The translations under genes and the position numbers were made by a program. Below the pieces are notes generated by a model. It had not been told where the DNA came from. It did no database searches and was given only the letters and a program-made list of their open reading frames with translations. From Seison nebaliae (lineage: Eukaryota > Rotifera > Pararotatoria > Seisonacea > Seisonidae), in NCBI GenBank assembly GCA_023231475.1, contig JALJEE010002713.1, positions 1 through 29,340 of the forward strand: DNA of 29,340 nt, read 5' to 3'. Of the stretch, positions 22,394-29,340 are shown in pieces (positions within the stretch are counted from its first letter, which is position 1; each line of letters begins with the position of its first letter).

Positions 22394-25300
22394 GAAAAGA
22401 CGAGCACCATTACCACCATTAGAAGAGAATACTTATATGACGATGAATCTTTTGAATTTAGAAAGAAATTTAACGAAAGATTCGAATTGGATCGGATTTT
22501 CTGACGAGAATTTATTATTAATTCGTCCCATCGAACTTCAATTTCAATCAGTAATTTTTGAAAGATTATTATCATCAACTAAGAGTATTTCGATACGTAT
22601 CGAAGTACATAATAATGAAATGGAAAGAAAATCGAGAAATGTATTAATGAACGGATGTCGAATAGTAGATGAAATCCGTTTACCCGTTCTCCATCACGAA
22701 ATGAGAAAATTGATATTTTATACAGAAGTGAAATTGTTGTTGGGAAAGGAGATTGATGAGAATGATTATTTAATTTTCTCTTTCGAACATGTCACATCGA
22801 ATTGTGGAAAGATCTCACAAAATTATTCTTCCGGAATAATCCAGCAATTAGGAATGTTAACAATTCCATTAATCGATGGTAATGATGGAACATTAATTTG
22901 TGGAAAGAAAGAATTACAAATTGCTTCATGTAAAGGATTCTCACCATCTTCATTCATTGTAGAATTCTTTCCCAAATCCATTTATCATTCGTCGTCAATG
23001 AAACGATTGAAACGTTTAAATTCGATTATCGATCCGATACAAATCAATAATCGATTAGGTGCTGGTGATGGAAGTGTGATTGAAGATAATTTCGATTTGA
23101 ATCAATTCTTCATATTTGATTTTGATGAATTTCTCTCAACTACAAATCTCATCTCACTTAATCGACTCATTTCCATGACGAGAAAAGAACAACAACAATT
23201 TTACATTTATTTTAAATTCAATTTCCAAATGATAAATCATTTCCAATCGCATTTCAATTTGGAAATATTATCATCAAAAAATTATTTAATTAAATTATTG
23301 AAAGAATTTATTGGAATGTTCTCACAATTATCATCAGAAACGATAAAATTCCTTCTACTAATTATCAGTAAAAGTTTATTGTTATTATCGAGAGAATTAA
23401 TTGGAGATGATTTTCTTATTAAAAATTATCAATCGATTGATTGTTCATCGATATTCGGTTTGATTTTTCAACTCGTTCATCAATTAACTCATCATTTGGT
23501 GGAGATGGAATTGATGGAATTAAATTCTCCAATTTGCCATTTCCTCAAACGAATTATCTCTACAATTTTTTGTGGAATTGAAATTATTTCAAAGAAATCA
23601 AATTTAAAAAGAAAAATGAAAGAGAAACATTCATTAATTCTTTTATTTAGTTGTTATTTATCTCATTTGGATCGAATACAATTGAATGATGAATTATTTG
23701 AAATGAAATTAGAATTCCTTTATTGTTTCTCATCAATTCCTCTATTCTTTCAATCATATATGACTCGATCAATAACTGATGGATTATCAATAAGAGGAGA
23801 AGATGATATTGAAAAGAATTCGAGAGATATTATCGAGAAAACGGCAGAACAAATTGGACTTTTCAAATCTATTGTCAATTTAGAGAAGATCTTCACTCTC
23901 AATCAATCATATCGAGAGAATTATCCTTTGATGGCATTCTTCCTCGTCGAATTAGTCGTGTCATTGACAGGTGATAATAATGAATCATCAATAATTTATG
24001 ATAATAAATTAGAAGGAGATGAAGAAAATTCAAATAATTTCAAATCACCACCAAAACATTCGAGAGAATGTCGTAAGAAATTATTGAAATTTCTTGGAAA
24101 TCTTTTCTCTCATATCAATCAATATCATTCGATGACGATACATCAATTCTCAATCGAACCATTTCTTCCACTCCTCCAAATTATGAAAAGTGATCGAATT
24201 GTTCAATTAATTCGGAATTCATGTGAATCACTTCAAGTTCAATCGACTGAATCATTATTATCTAATAAGAAATCACATAATCAATCTTTCTATTATGATA
24301 ATGAAACGAGACGTCGTCAATTAGAAATGAAATCAGTTCCAACTGCTCCATCAATTAATTCTGATTCATTCCATTCAATATCAATTGATGATAATTCTTC
24401 CATTCATTCTCGAGATACACTTCTCTCTCGAATTTCTTCTATTAGTAATCGTCATTCGATGATATCATCAACATCGACATTATGTGAAAATAATTCATTT
24501 TTAAATAATAATTCGAATAATCATTCAAAAATATTCGCATTAGATCGATTGGAACAATCGAATAAGAAGAATTTCCGTTTGATGACCGATGGCAAATTGG
24601 TCAATCCATCAAATCCATCAACATTATCATCATCATCGACCAATACGTTAACATCATCCATTTCCACTTTACAAATGAATGATTCGTTAGATTTGAATGA
24701 GAATAAAAAGAAACGATTTGATGATTTATTATCGAGAGATGAATTGAATGATCTACTTTCTATTTATCTTCATATCATTCAACAATTGACTTCATCCTCG
24801 TCTATGGCCACTACTCCAATTTCTAATTCGTCTGTTGTGAAGAATGTTGAGACGGATTATTATGAATTGATCGATAACGGAAATAATAATATGATGGTGA
24901 ATGAGTATTATCGTTTATTGACGGAATATTTGGTGAGTTGGTGGAAATGTTGTTGTACCTATGACGATTTATGTTCATTCATTCAATTGTTACATATTTG
25001 TCTCGATGTCTTCCGATATGAAGGTGAGAAGACAATTCGAAATTTGTATGAGATTAATAAAAAAAAGAAGAGAAACCAAAAAGTGAATGATTTGGATGAT
25101 AAATCGAAGAATTTAATAACAACTTCATTCGTTCATCTTTATCAATTGGGTAATGTGAAATTGGGAAATAAAACGAATCGATTAACAAAACATTTATTAG
25201 ATCGAACTAATGATAATGGAAATGGTGAGGGAATGGATGATGAATTGAGAGAATTGATCGAGAATAAAAAGTTTTTGAATAATGAAATTATTAAAATAAT

Positions 25301-27891
25301 TTTACGAACTCTCTTAATCTTCTCCAATTATTTCACATTCAAATTCGTTTCGATTGATGAAAATCAAAATCAATTATTGTTCCTCATTCTGAAACTATTC
25401 GAACGAATTCTATTAATTGGTGATACATCACTCGATAATTTGAAATATAGTTTAGATCTACTTCTTCTAATTTTGAAAAGAATTTCAAATAAAATTCTAT
25501 TTCCATCAATCATCGATCAAACAGAAAAGAAATCATCATCATCATCAATTTCCATGTCAATTCTCGCCACAATCGTTTCCATCTCTTTCTCATTGCTACA
25601 ACACGAGAACACGTCTCTCCATTCGATTGGCATTCGAATATTATTCGCACTTTTCATTTTGGAATTTGAATTAAAAGACAATGTTGCCATGACAACCACC
25701 ACAACTATCGTTCTTTTATCGAAATTATGTAATTCAAATGAATTCCATCAGAAACGACTTCTCACCAACTTGGAATTACTTCATTCCATCTTCCAATTAG
25801 AAAAGAATAAAAATTCCATCGATCGATTCAATACTGAATCATTAATTGTCATATCTCCATCATTACGATCTAATTCCATGAAATTCACTTACGATTCTTA
25901 TGAGAAATTATCAGATCAACTCAACAAATTCTTCCAACGTCTTCACTCCATTATCCATTCCACTTCACAAATCCAACATCATCAATCAGCCAATACATCT
26001 TTTGAACGACTTCTGGAAATTCAATGGAAATTGACGGATTCTTATCGATCTTATCATATCGTTCTTCGAGTAGCATCGATAAAGAATATGATAAAAATAA
26101 TTCAAACGAATCGATTTTCTGATGTGAATGTTCAATCAGATATAATGTTCGATATCTCTATCATTTATTTGCATTTAGCCGCTCTTCTTTCCGAATATCT
26201 TCACATTCTCAATTTTCATTTACCATCAATTACACCATCAATTAATAATCAATTATCTCTCATTCAATATGGTTGTTGGCATCCAGTTTTTTATTCGTTC
26301 GCAAAATCCATTTCTCTCAACGAACAATTATACGATCGGGAAAATCTCTCGTCCATTCAAGAGATTCGACAACATTTAGTTGTCGATTCAACTCCTATCA
26401 ATTTAACATCGATCGATGAAGTTTGTCGTTTTGTTGAGAAGGCAATGATTCATCTCTTTCAATCATCACATTATGAACAAATTCTTCTCATATCACGAAT
26501 TCCACTCGAATATTATTCTACCACACTCGCTTATTGTCGAATGTCTCAAATTATTCAATTTATTTCTCTCACTCTTCTCCATTTGAAGAAATGTGAACCG
26601 ATTCTCCAATTCGATTCCTCCTCTCTCAACAACGAATTACAACAATTAATCGAAAATAATCCCATCTCTAATAATACGAGTCGAGGACGATTATTATCAT
26701 CATATTTCTACGTCAAATTAAATTTGAAGAAAGACGAAACAGTTTAAATTTTTTTAAAAATTTTTCAAATATTTTTTAATCAATTTTTCAAATTTTTCTA
26801 TTTTCAGGAAAATGGCGAATATATTTATCGGACTAGTGCTCAAGCACGAATTGATGACGTAAAAGAATATTTGAAGAAGATTTATCAATTGTCAGAAATT
26901 CATGACGCCTCATCGATGACGATTAATGATGTTGATTGTATCGTATCGAATGTGGAAGCAAATGTGGTAGAAGATGGTGTCAATTCCATGAAAATTATTC
27001 AACATCTTCATTCTCCAAAATCCTTTTCCATTTACAGAGATAATTTAACGAAACATTTTTTCGAAACATCCACCGCTCCTCTCCTTCGTCATTATTCAAA
27101 AAATATTTCTTTTCTCGTTTATCCGTCGAAGAAATTTTCTCCAACTCAATTCGATCGATCCAACAACTCCACCGATTTCTTATTAGATATTCCCTTCGCA
27201 TATGAAGAATTGAGTGGAAAAGAACTTTATGGAACATTCAAAATTACCAAATCTCAATTCCATTGTATTCGTCGATACGTTTTCATCGTTGATGAAGCAA
27301 CACCTTTCACGTTGCCAAGACAACGAATAAAATCGATTCATTCAATTATTCTTCGTCCATTAGAGTTCGGTATAGATTCCGTCCGCAAATATAATTTAGA
27401 ATTCTTCCAAATCCTTTCACCACTCATCGGATTACGATCATATGATGATGTGGAGACCATTCTCAAACTGATCAATATTTCTTCCGTTCAAAAATCTAAT
27501 TTACAATTGGTCGACGGAGTAATGTTACAACTTAAATTACAAGGACTTTTAGCGCCTCAAGTCAATGAAGGAGTTGGAAATTATATTCGATTATTTTTGG
27601 ATGATCGAAGTGAATATTATCAATTACCATCCACCTCACCATATCGATGTAATAATCGAGAATTGACGAAATTGAAAGAAGTTTTATTGAAAGAAATGAA
27701 GTTTCTTTTTTTATTTATTCAAATTTTCACTTTGCTTTTTCAGACTTCTATTAGACATCGTAAGTGAAGCACTTGTCGTTTATGAGAAGATCTTTCCCAG
27801 TATGAACGAATTATCTCTCTTGTTACATGAGAATCACACGAAATTACAAGAAGAATTAAAAGAATATCAAATTGTGACTAGATCTGATTAA
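20265..27891 (+). CDS. DOCK-family Rho/Rac/Cdc42 guanine nucleotide exchange factor (DOCK-C/D class), about 2,505 aa
   Basis: DOCK proteins activate Rac or Cdc42 through a DHR2 domain and bind phosphoinositides through a C2-like DHR1 domain. Exons: 20265-26741, 26808-27700, 27744-27891. DHR1 lies at about residues 740-905 (ENLLLIRPIELQF, then EIRLPVLHHEMRKLIF, DYLIFSFEHVTSN and LTIPLIDGNDG), matching the family pattern of a strand-rich C2 fold with 'HHLLFTFYHVS' and 'GYTWIPLL'. DHR2 spans about 1900-2490: LAALLSEYLHIL, GRLLSSYFYVKL, EYIYRTSAQARIDDVKEYL, YGTFKITKSQFHCIRRYVF, and the nucleotide-contact segment LQLKLQGLLAPQVNEG. No SH3 domain precedes DHR1, which excludes DOCK-A/B; the LQLKLQG...QVN motif leans towards the zizimin (DOCK-D) side. 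A 22-Asn run and a proline motif lie just before DHR1. ATG 20265 is the first in the frame. Low identity throughout shows fast evolution; substrate GTPase cannot be told. Confidence 0.88.
22326..22391 (+). repeat. Pure (AAT)22 microsatellite encoding 22 asparagines
   Basis: Twenty-two uninterrupted AAT codons lie in the DOCK exon between the N-terminal region and DHR1. The lack of any synonymous AAC interruption indicates recent slippage, and length is likely polymorphic. It sits in a linker, directly before the basic/proline motif KKRRAPLPPLEE. Confidence 0.95.
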
Positions 27892-28424
27892 AATATTTTC
27901 CCAAAATTCTCATATCTAATTTGGGGAGCAGATCTAATTTTTATCTACCAAATCTCCTTTCACATCTCATTGAACTCTATTTATATACTTCCTATACAAT
28001 ATTATCTCACAATCAAAATTTATTGTTTCTCATCATTAAAAGCTGATAATTTCCGTCGCTTTTTCGCTTCCACCAATTTGCAGAAATACTCCAATTGACT
28101 ATCTATTTATTTTGCTTAATTCCCAAATAACTTTTTTGTTTCCCGGCTGAATTCGTGCTTTTCCATTTACATCTTTCTTACCGTTTAACGTTTTCAATTT
28201 TCTCAAAAAAATTTCTCTAAAAATTTTTTATTAAAATAAAACAATAAATTTTTAAATTTAACTAATAAAATAAGATATTTGAAAATGATAAATTAATTGA
28301 AAATGAATAACGGAACTTTTTATTAGAGTAATGTATAATGGAACTTCGAGAACATGAAAATTAAACAATTCTACTATTGAGAAACGATGTATTTGGGAAC
28401 AATTTATAGAATATGAAGAATGGA
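27892..28424. other. Convergent spacer downstream of DOCK
   Basis: The DOCK gene and the minus-strand gene at 28425-28976 converge here. ATTAAA at 28035-28040 is a possible DOCK poly(A) signal. TTTATT at 28319-28324 reads AATAAA on the minus strand and lies about 100 nt past the stop of the minus-strand gene. I see no coding exon or RNA gene. Confidence 0.5.
28319..28324 (-). terminator. AATAAA poly(A) signal of the 28425-28976 gene
   Basis: AATAAA on the minus strand about 100 nt downstream of the stop codon of the unrecognised basic protein gene. It is the nearest canonical hexamer and fits a short 3' UTR. Confidence 0.5.
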
Positions 28425-28976
28425 TTAATGCATCACATCACTTCGGATACATTTAATCTGATAATTATCTGTAGGCTTATGATCAGCATCAATCAATCGA
28501 TGCAATTTGAGAAAGTCCAAATATGATTTTAATTCTTCTTTCATTCGACAAAACATTCCATCTTGATTATATCGAACGGTGAACGAGGACCAATATTCAT
28601 CGTCACGCACATGAGAAATTGGGAAGCGTCTCAACGTTCTCATATAATGAATCTGTTCATATTGAGCGTATTGTTTTCGAATGGGACATCGAATATTTTC
28701 ACGATGCGCCAAGAACGACACATTTCCAACTATCAAAGTTGTCGTGCGTAGAAATCGTCTTAATCTTTCCATAGTCTGTAAATGAGCGTCATCTAATTTG
28801 TCGTCTCCGTTCGATTTACTTCCTTGTCGCTTCCGTTTTGACATTTCACTCAATCGAATGAGTGACACTAATCTTCGCATATTCTCACCAATCGTTACTA
28901 ATTGAGACATTAATCCCATACACTTCTTACGACGACATATACAGACATGACGAACATGAGCAGTGTAACAACCCAT
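28425..28976 (-). CDS. Unrecognised basic protein, 183 aa
   Basis: One open frame from ATG 28976 to the stop at 28425. The product is basic and helical, with no signal peptide or membrane span. The N-terminus MGCYTAHVRHVCICRRKKC is Cys/His/Arg-rich; Gly2-Cys3 could be lipid-modified or the Cys/His could bind metal, but neither pattern is clear. A Lys/Arg patch follows (MSKRKRQGSK), then two Arg-rich helical segments and a C-terminal part (SSFTVRYNQDGMFCRMKEELKSYLDFLK). I do not recognise the family. A perfect GTAAGT donor at 29029 (minus) and a CTGATAG acceptor at 28983 define a likely 47-nt intron just upstream of the ATG, probably in the 5' UTR, which supports a real gene. A poly(A) signal follows at 28324-28319. 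Confidence 0.6.
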   Translation of the reverse strand: MGCYTAHVRHVCICRRKKCMGLMSQLVTIGENMRRLVSLIRLSEMSKRKRQGSKSNGDDKLDDAHLQTMERLRRFLRTTTLIVGNVSFLAHRENIRCPIRKQYAQYEQIHYMRTLRRFPISHVRDDEYWSSFTVRYNQDGMFCRMKEELKSYLDFLKLHRLIDADHKPTDNYQIKCIRSDVMH

Positions 28977-28982
28977 TGTTTC

Positions 28983-29029
28983 CTATCAGAATGATTCAAC
29001 TTCCAACTTGCAGTTACAATAAAACTTAC
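28983..29029 (-). other. Likely 5' UTR intron of the 28425-28976 gene
   Basis: The minus strand reads GTAAGT at 29029-29024 and ends in CTGATAG at 28983, 6 nt before the ATG. The 47-nt length matches other introns here. It is the only perfectly canonical GTAAGT donor among the introns I infer. Confidence 0.45.
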
Positions 29030-29220
29030 TCAATTTTGAACTGGTTTTGAAAATTTCCATCATATCAGTTTCAATATCCCAGTGAATTCTTTATAAATTA
29101 CTATAATTTGAATATTCGGCTCGATTACATAACGTCATCAATTTGATTTTGTGAAATATTTGTAATGTATGTCTAATTAACTTGGTAGACTATGTTTGGA
29201 ATGCATGCTACTTTAAAAGA

Positions 29221-29253
29221 AAAATATTTATACATACTTCTACTCTTTAATTA
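29221..29253 (+). promoter_or_regulatory. Putative RNA polymerase III upstream promoter of the 7SL gene
   Basis: A TATA-like sequence (aatatttatac, about 29223-29233) lies roughly 20-30 bp before the inferred 7SL start. Animal 7SL genes use upstream elements together with internal A/B-box-like sequences, so the position is suitable; the assignment rests on position and composition only. Confidence 0.4.
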
Positions 29254-29340
29254 ACCGGGATCGTGGCGTGGTCCTGTAATCCTAGCTGCTTGGGAGGTTG
29301 GGTGATTGAATGTTCATCGATGGGGATTTCATATCTATCA
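29254..29340 (+). ncRNA. 7SL RNA (signal recognition particle RNA), 5' Alu domain, truncated by window end
   Basis: The start ACCGGGATCGTGGCGTGG and the following CCTGTAATCCTAGCTGCTTG align base for base with the conserved 5' end of animal 7SL RNA, except for a few substitutions and one deletion. The structure is kept: helix 3 forms by G29258-C29262 with G29270-C29274 around a loop containing GUGGCGU; the UGUAA U-turn bound by SRP9/14 is at 29275-29279; helix 4 forms by UCCUA (29280-29284) with UGGGA (29291-29295). The UCCUA/UGGGA pairs include changes relative to human (UCCCA/CGGGA) that keep pairing. The RNA scaffolds SRP, which targets secretory proteins such as those encoded by membrane-protein genes to the ER. 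Only about 87 of roughly 300 nt lie in the window, so a pseudogene cannot be excluded. Confidence 0.88.

Noticed and set aside
22237-22578. Minus-strand frame with a long Tyr run
   Set aside because: It is the antisense reading of the AAT repeat in the DOCK exon.
29165-29210. Similarity between GTCTAATTAAC upstream of 7SL and the interior of the candidate MITE
   Set aside because: Only 11 AT-rich bases match and no terminal repeats are present, so chance is sufficient.
1-29340. CRISPR array, prokaryotic operon or phage content
   Set aside because: There are no regularly spaced repeats, no Shine-Dalgarno-led gene series and no phage genes; the introns and gene families are animal.

Overview
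The window is AT-rich nuclear DNA from an animal. It carries spliceosomal introns, a neuronal-type synaptobrevin, a Sec20/BNIP1 SNARE, a DOCK-family exchange factor, an axonemal dynein heavy chain and the 5' end of a 7SL (SRP) RNA gene. The axonemal dynein implies motile cilia or flagellated sperm, and the synaptobrevin implies regulated secretion or neurons. Genes are dense, most introns are about 45-75 nt, and the large proteins diverge strongly from familiar homologues. This fits a fast-evolving invertebrate with a compact genome; the species cannot be named from the sequence alone.

Layout. Positions 1-~250: edge of a minus-strand coding region, richer in GC than the rest. ~250-1163: AT-rich spacer with a candidate MITE (677-849). 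1164-1811 (-): unrecognised hydrophilic protein with repeated NKT motifs. 1812-2382: spacer between divergent genes. 2383-16974 (+): multi-exon axonemal dynein heavy chain of about 4,690 residues, most of it in one 11.2-kb exon. 16975-17537: convergent spacer. 17538-18394 (-): five-exon synaptobrevin/VAMP with a long luminal tail. 18481-19263 (-): Sec20/BNIP1-like Qb-SNARE, ending 86 bp before the VAMP start codon. 19264-20264: divergent promoter region with a hairpin. 20265-27891 (+): three-exon DOCK protein of about 2,505 residues with DHR1 and DHR2. 27892-28424: convergent spacer. 28425-28976 (-): unrecognised basic protein. 29254-29340 (+): 7SL RNA, cut by the window end.

How the genes relate. 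The two SNARE genes are the only pair with an obvious functional link. They share a strand, lie very close, and a pyrimidine-rich AG acceptor sits between the upstream gene's poly(A) signal and the downstream start codon. This looks like an operon resolved by spliced-leader trans-splicing (inference). The others look like ordinary independent genes.

The most unusual signal is the splicing grammar. By frame and homology, 13 of 16 inferred introns start with GTT instead of the usual GTA/GTG, in three different genes and on both strands. One GTT intron splits the VAMP start codon (AT|G). Introns of the two giant genes lie near their ends, leaving intron-free exons of 11.2 and 6.5 kb.
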